DNA of 64,000 nucleotides from an uncultured bacterium (lineage in GTDB: Bacteria; Planctomycetota; JAJSAM01; JAJVHW01), in contig CALKVK010000032.1 of the NCBI GenBank assembly GCA_937996235.1, positions 186,001 to 250,000 on the forward strand. The letters run 5' to 3'. Shown here one piece after another: positions 10,409-21,026 of this stretch. The notes beneath the pieces were generated by a model, which worked only from the letters and a program-made list of their open reading frames with translations, was not told the origin of the DNA and searched no databases. Numbering within the stretch: position 1 is the first letter of the stretch; each line of letters starts with the position of its first letter. A program made the translations under genes and the position numbers.

Positions 10409-10477
10409 GTCCCCACGGAACGATCGATGGCAGGGAAGGTTCGGACTCGCGTGCGCCGACGTGCACGCAGCGCCGAC

Positions 10478-13444
10478 TCAGCGCGGGCTCGCCCCGACGA
10501 CGCGCCCGTAGCGATAGAAGATCTCCAGCAGCAGCTGGCACAGCGTCGTGTCGTGGATCGCGCCGTACGTCGACACGGGACCCGCGCGCTCCCAGTGCTG
10601 CCCGTGCCACCTGCGCTCGCCATCGGGCCGGTCCTGGATGCCGTGGCCCAGGATCTGCGGCCCGAGTGCGTCCTTCCATGCGGTCCACTCCGTCCCGCCG
10701 AGTGCGTGGCGCACGATCGTGCGGCAGAGCACGGCGTCGAGGTCGATGCGGCCCGCGTCCCAGTCGGGGAGCGGCATCGCGCTCTCGCCGTCGAAACGCC
10801 GTAGCGTGTCCTCCGGGGCCTCTCCGAGAACCGCTGCGAGCAGAGCGACGTCGCGGCACGCGGCCGGCACGCGGCCCGACTCGAGCAGCTCGACGGCCCG
10901 ATCGCGGAGCGCGTCGCACGTTCCGTCGACGTCGAGGTCCGCCTTCTTCGCCGACCACGCAGCGAGCATGATCCACGGCGCGTCCGCGACGACATCGACG
11001 TCGAACGCGCGGCCCACGACCTCCGAGCGGAGCGCGGCCAACCCGCGTTCGGCCGCGTCGCGCCACTTCGCGCTCCGTGTGAGTCCGTACGCTTCCAGCA
11101 TCGCGAGCGCGGCGCGTGTGTGGTCGAACCGTGCGAACGGGCCGTCGCGCGGACCGAACCAGCCGTCCGGGTACTGCTGCGCGCACAGGTACTCGAGACC
11201 CGTGCGCACCGTGTCCTTGTACTGGCCTGTCGTGTGCGTCTCGCCCGCGCCGAGGAAGCAGAGCAGCGCGGTGCCGGTCACGCCGACGCTGGCGTCGCCC
11301 GCCGGGAACGACCCGTCCGCCTGCTGCTGGGCCTTCAGGTACTCGAGGCAGAGATCGACGGCGCTCTGCGTCTTCTTGCCGCCGCCGCCCGCCCGCAGGT
11401 TCCGCCGCCGTGGGCCGACGGCCGCGCCGCCGCTGCTTCCGATGGCGCCGTCGTCCGGATCCGCCTCGAAGACGATCGCGCCGCCGTCGCCCTGTGGGCC
11501 CGCAGAGGCCGTGTCCCCGTCGGTGCGCTGCGGCGTGGACTGCGCCGCGGTGCGGCGCGCTGCGTCCGCGCGCTCGCGTGCGCGCTGCAACTCCTCCAGG
11601 TTGCGGGGATCGAGCCGTGCCCGATCCTCCGGCAGTACGACGAGGAACGACGCGTACGCCGACTGGACGCCGCACGCCAGCGACGTGGCGACGATGTCCT
11701 GCACGATCTCGTCGGACGTGTCGTACCTGCCGCGGTCGAGAGCGGCGTAGTACGCCGAGTCCGTCAGGCCCTTGCGCAGCCGCAGCGCCTCCTCGAGGAA
11801 CGCGATGCGCAGACGGCCGTAGAGCCGGCAGACGTCGGCCTCGCCGCCCGGCGCGTCGTGCGACGGCAGCGTTGTGGCGTAGACGACGTGCTGCCCGCCG
11901 ACGCGCGCGTGCAGGCGCAGCACGGTCGGCGCGGGGTCGGCGAAGCGCACGGTCACGACGCCCTGCTCGCCCGAGTAGACGTCCGGGAGCGGTCGCGGGA
12001 AGACCTCGACCGGAACGCCTGCGGCGGTCTCGACGGAGATGTCGCTCAGGGCCGGTGCCGCGGTCCGGCGCAGGAAGCGCGAGACGCGGCTCTCGATCTC
12101 GCCCCCGGGGCGGAACAGCTCGGCGCTCCCGCGCGTCGCGGCGGCGATGCCGCGCAGCAGCCCGTCGTCGACGTCTGCGCCCACGCCGAACACGAACACG
12201 CGCCGGCCCGCGACGGCTCCGTTGCGCACGGCTTGGATCAGTTCGGTCGCGTCCGTGACGCCCACGGTGGGGCGGCCGTCCGTCAGGAGCACCAGCGTCG
12301 TCACGCGATTCGGATCGACCGGCTGTCGCGACGCGAACTCGAGCGCGTCGCCGAGCGCCGTGCTGCCGCCGGCGACCGTCGAGCGGAGGAACTCGCGGAG
12401 ACGTGCGCGCGACTCTTCGCTCACGTCCACCGGCGCCGGCGCGAATGCGTCCACGGCGGATGCGAAGCGCACCACGTTGATGCGGTCGATCGGGCGTGCG
12501 TGCTCCACGAGGTAGCGCGCGGCGGCGAGGGCCTGCTCGATCTTCTCGCCCCTCATGCTGCCGGAGACGTCGAGCACCAGCGTGACGTCGCGTGGGATCG
12601 CGAGCGCAGCGTCGCCGGCCGGCGGCGTGAGCAGCGCGGCGACGTACGTGGCACCGTGCGCGTCGCGAAACGTGCGCGCGGTCAGCAGCGCATCGCGCGC
12701 CTGCACGGTTGCGTCGACGACGATGTCCTCGTCCAGCGTCGCGTGCACGCGTTCGAGAGACGCGGACCCTGCGGAGAGCGAGTGGAGCTGCGCGCGCACG
12801 TCCGCAAGGGGGCTCTCGAGTCCGAGGAGCGGAGCGCTCGATCTGACGTCCAGCGCGAAGGTGAGATCCTGCTGCACCTCCGTCGCGGCGCCGGTCGTCG
12901 CGAGCGGATAGCGGTAGCGCCAGCGTCCGTCGACGAGCGGGATCTGCTCGATCCACGTCAGCTCGACGACCGTCGGCGCGTCCGGGACGACGGGGAACAC
13001 CGACAGCCGGAACATCTCGCGCCCGATCTGCTCGACGAGCGCCGGGTCGCGGCGCTCGCGCACGATCGAGTCGTAGATGCGCCGCGCGGTCTGGCGCTCG
13101 ACCAGCAGGCCCTCGAGACGCTGCCCGCCGACCTCCATCGCCACGTCCACGAGCGCCGCGTTCTCCGGCAGCGGGAACTCGTAGACGGCCTCGAGCGTGC
13201 GCGTGGCGTGGCTCACGAACGTCTGCCGCAGCGTCGTGCGCGCGAGGCCGTCGTCGAGCACAGCGCTGACGCGCTGCGACTGGACCGCGATCGGCGGACT
13301 GCCGTCGCGCGGCCGCAGCACGCCGGCCGCGTCGGCGGGACGGGGCGCTGCGAGCAGCGCGGCGGCGGTGACGAGCGCGGCGGCGCAGGCGCGCAGCGCG
13401 CGGCGGGTGCGGTGACGAATCGATGAGACGTACGGACTCGACAT
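10478..13444 (-). CDS. Secreted VIT / von Willebrand A / cyclase-repeat protein (copy B)
   Basis: A 988-residue paralogue of the neighbouring gene with the same architecture: signal peptide, VIT domain, vWA domain with DVSGS at about 292-296, a low-complexity hinge with a glycine cluster (NLRAGGGGKKTQS), and C-terminal cyclase-like alpha-alpha repeats (CLEYLKAQQQADGSFPAG; GLEYLCAQQYPDGWFGP). Residues 1-177 are identical to copy A and the rest is clearly diverged, especially in the last 200 residues. The vWA metal-binding residues are all kept, so both copies are likely functional. Both genes face the same way and are separated by 128 non-coding bases; each has its own GGGAGAGGA upstream of the ATG. 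Confidence 0.8.
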   Translation of the reverse strand: MSSPYVSSIRHRTRRALRACAAALVTAAALLAAPRPADAAGVLRPRDGSPPIAVQSQRVSAVLDDGLARTTLRQTFVSHATRTLEAVYEFPLPENAALVDVAMEVGGQRLEGLLVERQTARRIYDSIVRERRDPALVEQIGREMFRLSVFPVVPDAPTVVELTWIEQIPLVDGRWRYRYPLATTGAATEVQQDLTFALDVRSSAPLLGLESPLADVRAQLHSLSAGSASLERVHATLDEDIVVDATVQARDALLTARTFRDAHGATYVAALLTPPAGDAALAIPRDVTLVLDVSGSMRGEKIEQALAAARYLVEHARPIDRINVVRFASAVDAFAPAPVDVSEESRARLREFLRSTVAGGSTALGDALEFASRQPVDPNRVTTLVLLTDGRPTVGVTDATELIQAVRNGAVAGRRVFVFGVGADVDDGLLRGIAAATRGSAELFRPGGEIESRVSRFLRRTAAPALSDISVETAAGVPVEVFPRPLPDVYSGEQGVVTVRFADPAPTVLRLHARVGGQHVVYATTLPSHDAPGGEADVCRLYGRLRIAFLEEALRLRKGLTDSAYYAALDRGRYDTSDEIVQDIVATSLACGVQSAYASFLVVLPEDRARLDPRNLEELQRARERADAARRTAAQSTPQRTDGDTASAGPQGDGGAIVFEADPDDGAIGSSGGAAVGPRRRNLRAGGGGKKTQSAVDLCLEYLKAQQQADGSFPAGDASVGVTGTALLCFLGAGETHTTGQYKDTVRTGLEYLCAQQYPDGWFGPRDGPFARFDHTRAALAMLEAYGLTRSAKWRDAAERGLAALRSEVVGRAFDVDVVADAPWIMLAAWSAKKADLDVDGTCDALRDRAVELLESGRVPAACRDVALLAAVLGEAPEDTLRRFDGESAMPLPDWDAGRIDLDAVLCRTIVRHALGGTEWTAWKDALGPQILGHGIQDRPDGERRWHGQHWERAGPVSTYGAIHDTTLCQLLLEIFYRYGRVVGASPR

Positions 13445-13504
13445 GGGGACGCCGTCCTCTCCCGCGTTCGCGGGGCGTGGGGGGGCGTCCGGGCGCGCTC
13501 GGAC
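12915..13504. repeat. Gene-conversion tract, copy B (direct repeat with 9820-10408)
   Basis: This is the partner of the repeat at 9820-10408. It differs only by one extra G in the run at 13479-13485 (seven Gs against six). The repeat ends at GCTCGGAC; beyond that, the sequence upstream of the two genes is unrelated (GTCCCC in copy A, CAGCGA in copy B). Confidence 0.93.
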
Positions 13505-13550
13505 CAGCGAACGGAACGAAGCGCGCTCCCGAAGGTTCGCGGACGGAGCG

Positions 13551-14456
13551 TCAGGCGCGCGGGTGGAAGCGCGCGTGCGCCGCCCGCAGGCGCTCCTCCT
13601 CGACGCGCGTGTAGATCTGCGTCGTCGAGACGGACGCGTGGCCGAGCAGCGCCTGCACGATGCGCAGGTCCGCGCCGCCGGCGAGAAGGTGGGTCGCGAA
13701 GCTGTGCCGCAGCGTGTGCGGCGAGAGCCTGCGGCGGGCGATCCCCCGCGCCTCGGCGCGCGCGCGGACGAGCGCCCAGACGTGCTGCCGCGACAGTGCG
13801 CGGCCGCGTGCGGTCAGGAGGACGGTGCCGGGATCGTCCCCCGCGCGCGGGAGGCACAGGGGCCGGCCGTCGCGCAGCCAGCGTCGCAGCGCGTCGGCGG
13901 CGGCCGCGCCGAACGGCACGATCCGGTCCTTCCCGCCCTTGCCGCGCACCCGCAGCGTGGACTCGTCGAACCAGACGTGCTCGAGCCGCACCGACGCGCA
14001 CTCCCCCGCTCGCAGGCCGCATCCGTACAGCAACTCGAGCACGGCCTGCTCGCGGAGCTCGTCCGCGCCGGCGCCGTCGGCAGGCGCCAGCAGCCGCTCG
14101 ACCTCCGCCGCGCTGAGGTACGTCGGGATGCGGTCGTCGAGCTTCGGCGTCGGCACGTCGGCGCCCGGGTCGGTCGTCGCCCAGCCCTCGGCGACGAGCC
14201 AGCGGTGCAGCGCGCGCACGGCGACCAGGCGCCGCGCCTGCGTCGCCGCCGACATCCCCCGCACGGCCTCGGACGCGACGAAGTCGACCACGGACTCCGG
14301 CCCGGCGGCGCCCGGGTCGCCCCCCGGCAGGCTCGCGCAGTAGAGGGCGAGGTCCGCCGCGTAGGCGCGCAGGGTGTTCTCCGACGCGCCGCACTCGACG
14401 CGGGCCCACGCCAGGAACGCCCGCACGGAGGGGTGCTGCCCCGGCGACGCGTCCAT
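13551..14456 (-). CDS. xerD: Tyrosine recombinase, XerC/XerD type
   Basis: A 301-residue site-specific recombinase of the size expected for XerC/XerD, which resolve chromosome dimers at dif. The N-terminal SAM-like core-binding domain (about 10-95) is followed by the catalytic domain. Its residues are all present: Arg in YGCGLRAGE, Lys in RGKGGKDRIVPFG, the HxLRH box (PHTLRHSFATHLL), His in LLGHASVSTTQIYT and the Tyr of that motif. The ATG at 14456 has AAGGA ten bases upstream; an ATG at 14477 in the same frame would add seven residues but lacks a site. Whether it is XerC, XerD or a single Xer cannot be decided. No dif-like site was recognised. Confidence 0.9.
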   Translation of the reverse strand: MDASPGQHPSVRAFLAWARVECGASENTLRAYAADLALYCASLPGGDPGAAGPESVVDFVASEAVRGMSAATQARRLVAVRALHRWLVAEGWATTDPGADVPTPKLDDRIPTYLSAAEVERLLAPADGAGADELREQAVLELLYGCGLRAGECASVRLEHVWFDESTLRVRGKGGKDRIVPFGAAAADALRRWLRDGRPLCLPRAGDDPGTVLLTARGRALSRQHVWALVRARAEARGIARRRLSPHTLRHSFATHLLAGGADLRIVQALLGHASVSTTQIYTRVEEERLRAAHARFHPRA

Positions 14457-14525
14457 CGATCTAAGGTCCTTTGCCATATGGGGTTGTGACTGCGAGGAAG
14501 GCGTCGTCCTCCGGGCGGATTGGCT

Positions 14526-14553
14526 TTGTCACGCGGTGTCGGGTGCCTATACT
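14526..14553 (+). promoter_or_regulatory. Sigma-70-like promoter for the dksA-type gene
   Basis: TTGTCA (14526-14531) and TATACT (14548-14553) are separated by 16 bases; each matches the consensus at five of six positions. This is one of the best promoter matches in the window and sits in the gap between the divergent xer and dksA-like genes. Transcription would start near 14560, giving a leader of about 85 bases. Confidence 0.65.
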
Positions 14554-14645
14554 TCGCGCCCTGTCCGCAGGAGGGCCTCCCGGGCGTGCCGGAGCGGCTC
14601 GAGCGCGCACGCTGCGCCGTCGTTCGGCGCCGGGAGGAGGGTTCC

Positions 14646-15650
14646 TTGGCGAGAGCCTCGCAGGCGTCGAGCGGCAAGCGCTCCTCCACGAAGGCATCGG
14701 CCGCGCGGCGCTCCGGCTCCAACGCCGGCCGTGGGAAGCGCCCGGCCGCGCGGGGCGCCCGCGCGACGGCGCGTTCCGCGCGTGCGGCCTCCAAGTCCTC
14801 GACCGGCACCTCCAAGGCCGCTGCCACGAAGGCCGCCGCTCGCAAGGCTGCGCCGAAGACCAAGGCCAAGGCCGCCGCGAAGCCGAAGGCGCCGGCGCGC
14901 GCCACGCCGGCGGCGAAGGCGGGCGGCGCCGCGAAGCCGAAGGCGGCGGCCGCGGCTCCGAAGCCCGCGAAGGCCCGTGCCGCGGACGCGAAGCCGCGCC
15001 CGAAGGCGAAGGCGCCCGCGAAGTCCGAGAAGTCCGCGGCGAAGCCCGCAGCGAAGCCCGCGGCGAAGCCCAAGGCGCGGGCCGAGGCGGGGCAGGCGGC
15101 CCGCGCGGCGGCCAAGCCGTCGAAGAAGCGCCCGGCGTCCCCGGCGGAGACCCCGGCGAAGCGGCCTGCCGCGTCGGTCGCGCAGAGCGACGCCCCGGCG
15201 GCGGCCGGCGCCACCGGCTGGACGGCCGTCACGAGCACCCCCGCGGCGCGGTCGAAGCGCAAGTGGGAGGTCAAGCAGGCGCCCAAGAAGTTCCAGCGCA
15301 ACTACAAGGTGTGGCTGCAGCGGCTCCTGCGCCTGCGGCGGCAGCTCCTCGGCGAGACGAGTCAGCTCGAGGAGGAGGCGCTCAAGGCCGGCGAGCACGA
15401 CGTGAGCATCGACCACATGGCGGACTACGGCTCGGACAGCTACGAGCAGGAGTTCACCCTCTCGCTCATCGAGAGCAAGTCGGAGGCGCTGCGCGACGTC
15501 GACGAGGCCATCCGTCGCATCGACGCCGGCTCCTACGGGCTCTGCGAGGAGTGCGACACCCTCATCCCGCGCGAGCGCCTCGAGGTGCTCCCGCACACGC
15601 GGCTCTGCATCGCGTGCAAGTCGGCGCAGGAGAGCGCCGCCGGGTTCTGA
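14646..15650 (+). CDS. DksA/TraR zinc-finger protein with a histone H1-like Lys/Ala-rich region
   Basis: The last 100 residues are a DksA/TraR-type protein: a coiled-coil helix (LLRLRRQLLGETSQLEEEAL), a family-like stretch (DHMADYGSDSYEQEFTLSLI) and a four-Cys zinc finger (C300, C303, C321, C324: YGLCEEC and RLCIAC). DksA binds RNA polymerase in the secondary channel. In front is about 200 residues of Ala/Lys/Pro low complexity (repeated AAKPAAKP-type motifs), like bacterial histone H1 homologues that bind DNA. The start is taken as TTG at 14646, preceded by GGGAGGAGG; the frame is open further upstream. It is followed after 10 bases by lspA. Confidence 0.75.
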   Translation: MARASQASSGKRSSTKASAARRSGSNAGRGKRPAARGARATARSARAASKSSTGTSKAAATKAAARKAAPKTKAKAAAKPKAPARATPAAKAGGAAKPKAAAAAPKPAKARAADAKPRPKAKAPAKSEKSAAKPAAKPAAKPKARAEAGQAARAAAKPSKKRPASPAETPAKRPAASVAQSDAPAAAGATGWTAVTSTPAARSKRKWEVKQAPKKFQRNYKVWLQRLLRLRRQLLGETSQLEEEALKAGEHDVSIDHMADYGSDSYEQEFTLSLIESKSEALRDVDEAIRRIDAGSYGLCEECDTLIPRERLEVLPHTRLCIACKSAQESAAGF

Positions 15651-15660
15651 CCGCGCGCGC

Positions 15661-16308
15661 GTGAGCTCCGGTCCACCGCTCGCCGACGAGGCGCAGGGAC
15701 GCGCGAGGCTGCGGCAGAAGGCGCCGTGGTTCGCGCTCGCGGCGGCGTGCCTCGTGGCCGACCTGGTCACGAAGTGGATCGTCTTCTATCCGCTCCGCCC
15801 GATCTCGCGCGAGCCGGTCGCGCGGCTCACGTCGTGGTGGAACATCGTCATCGCGTACAACCAGGGCGTCACGTTCGGCCTCGCGTCGCAGTCGCGCGGC
15901 TGGCTGCTCGCGTGCGCGACGTCGGTCGTGATCGCGCTGCTCGTCTGGCAGCTCTGGACGGCGCGGCGCGGCGAGCGCCTGCGTCAGTTCGCTCTCGCGA
16001 TCATCGTCGGGGGCGCGATCGGCAACCTGTATGATCGCTCGCTCCGGCCCCTCGTGGAGCCGGACACGCGGCCGGGCGTGCGCGACTTCCTGGACTGGTA
16101 CGCACCCGACCACTGGGCCGTGGCACGCTGGCTCGAGGAGCACGTGGGCAGCACCCACTGGTACACGTCCAACGTCGCCGACGTCCTGATCGTCTGCGGC
16201 GTGTGCCTGCTCGCCTGGGTCATCCTGACCGAGCGTCCGCAGGCCGAACCGAAGCAGGCGGCCGGCGCCTCGGCCACCGCCGGCGCGGACGGCCCGCCCG
16301 CCGCATGA
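15661..16308 (+). CDS. lspA: Lipoprotein signal peptidase
   Basis: LspA removes signal peptides from diacylglyceryl-modified prolipoproteins in the inner membrane. The 215-residue protein has four hydrophobic segments and the family motifs YNQGVTFGL, GGAIGNLYDR, VRDFLDWY and SNVADVLIVCG; the last two carry the conserved aspartates expected to be catalytic. It is longer than typical LspA (about 160-170 residues): there is an insert between the two catalytic motifs (WYAPDHWAVARWLEEHV onwards) and an Ala/Gly-rich tail. GTG start at 15661, only 10 bases after the dksA-like gene; the stop overlaps the pyrD ATG. Several lipoproteins encoded in this window would be its substrates. Confidence 0.92.
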   Translation: MSSGPPLADEAQGRARLRQKAPWFALAAACLVADLVTKWIVFYPLRPISREPVARLTSWWNIVIAYNQGVTFGLASQSRGWLLACATSVVIALLVWQLWTARRGERLRQFALAIIVGGAIGNLYDRSLRPLVEPDTRPGVRDFLDWYAPDHWAVARWLEEHVGSTHWYTSNVADVLIVCGVCLLAWVILTERPQAEPKQAAGASATAGADGPPAA

Positions 16309-17252
16309 GCGCGCCGTCGCTCGCCGTCGAGCTGGGCGCACTGCGCCTCGCGAACCCGGTGCTCACGGCGAGCGGCACGTACGGACTCGGATACGAGTTC
16401 GCGGCGCTCGCCGACCTCGCGGCGCTCGGCGGCGTCGTCGGCAAGACGGTCACGATGACCGAACGCATCGGCAACCCGCCGCCGCGCGCGCTCGAGACCG
16501 CGGGCGGCATGCTGAACTCGATCGGGCTCATGAACCCCGGCTGGGAGCGCTTCGTCGCGGACGTGCTGCCGCGCCTCCGCGCTCTGCCGTGCCCGTTCGT
16601 GCTGAACGTCGCAGGCAAGAGCGCCGAGGAGTTCGTCGAGCTCTCGCGGCGCGCGGGCGAACTGGGCGGCGTCACCGCGCTCGAGCTCAACCTCTCGTGC
16701 CCGAACGTGTCCGGCGGGCTGGACTTCAGCCGCGACCCGGTGATGACGCGGCGGATCACCGCCGAGTGCGTCGCGGCGTCAGGGCTGCCCGTGATCGCCA
16801 AGCTCTCTCCGAACGTCGCCGACGTCGTGCCGCTGGCCGTCGCCTGTCAGGACGGCGGCGCGACGGCGGTCTCGCTCGTCAACACGTACCTCGGGACCGC
16901 GATCGACTGGCGGAGGCGGCGCACCGTGTTCGCCCGCGAGGTGGCGGGGCTGTCGGGGCCGGCGATCAAGCCGATGGCGCTGCTCGCGGTGCTGCGCACG
17001 GCGCGTGCGGTCGACATCCCCATCGTCGGGATCGGCGGCATAGCGAACGCGGGCGACGTGCTCGAGTACCTGGTCGCCGGGGCGACGGCGGTGCAGGTCG
17101 GCACCGCGTGCTTCCTCGACCCGGCGCTGCCCGTGCGGATCGTGCACGATCTCGCGCGGCTGCTCGCCGAGGAGGGCGTGTCGGACGTGCGGGAGCTCAT
17201 CGGCGCGGCCGCGCGTCCGCCGCTCCCCGCGGCGGCGGAGAGCCGGCGTTGA
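16305..17252 (+). CDS. pyrD: Dihydroorotate dehydrogenase, class 1B-like
   Basis: PyrD oxidises dihydroorotate to orotate in pyrimidine synthesis. The 315-residue TIM-barrel protein has the family motifs: NPVLTASGTYGLGYE near the start, NSIGLMNPG, the active-site loop LELNLSCPNVSGG with the Cys base of class 1 enzymes, KLSPNV, and the FMN phosphate-binding end (PIVGIGGIANAGDVLEYL; GATAVQVGTA). The NLSCPNVSGG form and the overall sequence suggest the NAD-linked class 1B, which normally needs the iron-sulfur subunit PyrK; no pyrK is adjacent. Its ATG overlaps the lspA stop (ATGA), and its stop overlaps the next gene. Confidence 0.92.
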   Translation: MSAPSLAVELGALRLANPVLTASGTYGLGYEFAALADLAALGGVVGKTVTMTERIGNPPPRALETAGGMLNSIGLMNPGWERFVADVLPRLRALPCPFVLNVAGKSAEEFVELSRRAGELGGVTALELNLSCPNVSGGLDFSRDPVMTRRITAECVAASGLPVIAKLSPNVADVVPLAVACQDGGATAVSLVNTYLGTAIDWRRRRTVFAREVAGLSGPAIKPMALLAVLRTARAVDIPIVGIGGIANAGDVLEYLVAGATAVQVGTACFLDPALPVRIVHDLARLLAEEGVSDVRELIGAAARPPLPAAAESRR

Positions 17253-18130
17253 GGCTCGAGGACCTGGACCCGGCGCTGTTCGAGCTCGGCCTCGCGATCT
17301 ACCTGCACCACGCCTACGACGGGCGCCAGCCCCCGCCGCACGCGCGCATCGACGTCTCCGCACTCCGCGACTGGCGCGACGTGCTCGCGCTGTTCACCGA
17401 GGAGCGCCCGCCCAACCCCGGTGGGGAGTCGCACCGCCACCTCGTCCTGCGACTCGGGAACGCGCGGTACCCGCACATGAAGCTCGCGCTCATGGAGTTC
17501 GTCGAGCCGGGGCAGTGGTTCTGGTCGGTGGACACCCACGACCGCGCGCCGGTGCGACCCGACTCGCCGGACTGGCCGCGCTGGCAGGAGCTGCGCCGCC
17601 ACAACCTGGGCGTGAAGGAGCGGGTGGAGCGCGCGTGGCGCGAGGCGGGCATCACCACCGCGCGCGTGGTCGCGCAGCGGCTCCAGCCCGTGCTGCGCGA
17701 GTGCCGCGGGCCGATCGTGCTCGTCGTCGACGACGAGCAGGGGATGCGGTCCGTCGCGGTGAACATCCTCCAGTCCGAGGACTATCGCGTCGTCGAGGCG
17801 TCGTCGGGCGACGAGGCGCTCGACCTGTTCGGCAAGGTCCACCCGGACCTCGTGCTGATGGACTACGAGATGCCGGGGATGGACGGCGTCGAGGTCTGCG
17901 CCCGGCTGCGGGCGCTCGAGGCCAGCACGGGCGCGGCGCGCCACACGCCCGTGCTGCTCGCGACGGCGGGACAGGTGCAGCTCTCGGACACGCCCGGAGC
18001 CGACGGCTTCCTCATGAAGCCGTATCACCGGACCCTCCTGCTTTCCTTCGTCGCGCACCAGCTTCCGGGGAAGAAGAGGGATCGCGCCGGCCCCGCGGTC
18101 GAGGACGGCACGGAACGTGCAGCCCCCTGA
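17249..18130 (+). CDS. Response-regulator receiver fused to an unknown N-terminal domain
   Basis: A 293-residue protein. Residues from about 157 to 280 are a receiver domain: acidic pair D161/D162 (IVLVVDDEQ), phosphoacceptor D205 (LVLMDYEMPGMDG), a Thr-containing strand (PVLLATAG) and a Lys (FLMKPYH). The first 140 residues are an unrecognised domain with many aromatic residues and a conserved-looking stretch (HLVLRLGNARYPHMKLALME; GQWFWSVDTHDRAP). There is no DNA-binding output domain after the receiver, so the N-terminal domain is probably the output. The start is TTG at 17249, overlapping the pyrD stop (TTGA). No sensor kinase lies nearby; the only one in the window is at 60.9 kb. Confidence 0.75.
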   Translation: MRLEDLDPALFELGLAIYLHHAYDGRQPPPHARIDVSALRDWRDVLALFTEERPPNPGGESHRHLVLRLGNARYPHMKLALMEFVEPGQWFWSVDTHDRAPVRPDSPDWPRWQELRRHNLGVKERVERAWREAGITTARVVAQRLQPVLRECRGPIVLVVDDEQGMRSVAVNILQSEDYRVVEASSGDEALDLFGKVHPDLVLMDYEMPGMDGVEVCARLRALEASTGAARHTPVLLATAGQVQLSDTPGADGFLMKPYHRTLLLSFVAHQLPGKKRDRAGPAVEDGTERAAP

Positions 18131-18136
18131 CGGGGG

Positions 18137-18156
18137 GCCTGCCACTCTCGGCAGGC
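18137..18156. terminator. Small hairpin between the receiver gene and secA
   Basis: A perfect 7-base stem, GCCTGCC and GGCAGGC, around a 6-base loop. It lies just after the receiver gene stop and 35 bases before secA. There is no T-run, so it may be a weak terminator or a leader element; it is too short to be certain. Confidence 0.35.
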
Positions 18157-18190
18157 GAGCGCACCTGGCCACGCGAGGCGACAGAACGGC

Positions 18191-21001
<2,811 letters not shown>

Positions 21002-21026
21002 CGAACCCGGGACGCCGGCTCGCCCC

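Noticed and set aside
7230..12956. One continuous open frame of 1908 codons through copy A into copy B
   Set aside because: Upstream of the ATG at 10349 it merely lacks stops because of GC content and runs out of frame through copy B; both genes have their own start, ribosome site and signal peptide.
13445..13550. A mobile element made of the xer gene and the twin genes
   Set aside because: No terminal repeats, attachment sites or transposase are seen, and the recombinase has the length and sequence of a housekeeping Xer.
14526..14553. An xer/dif recombination site between the xer and dksA genes
   Set aside because: There is no 6-base-spaced pair of 11-base half sites; the sequence fits a promoter better.
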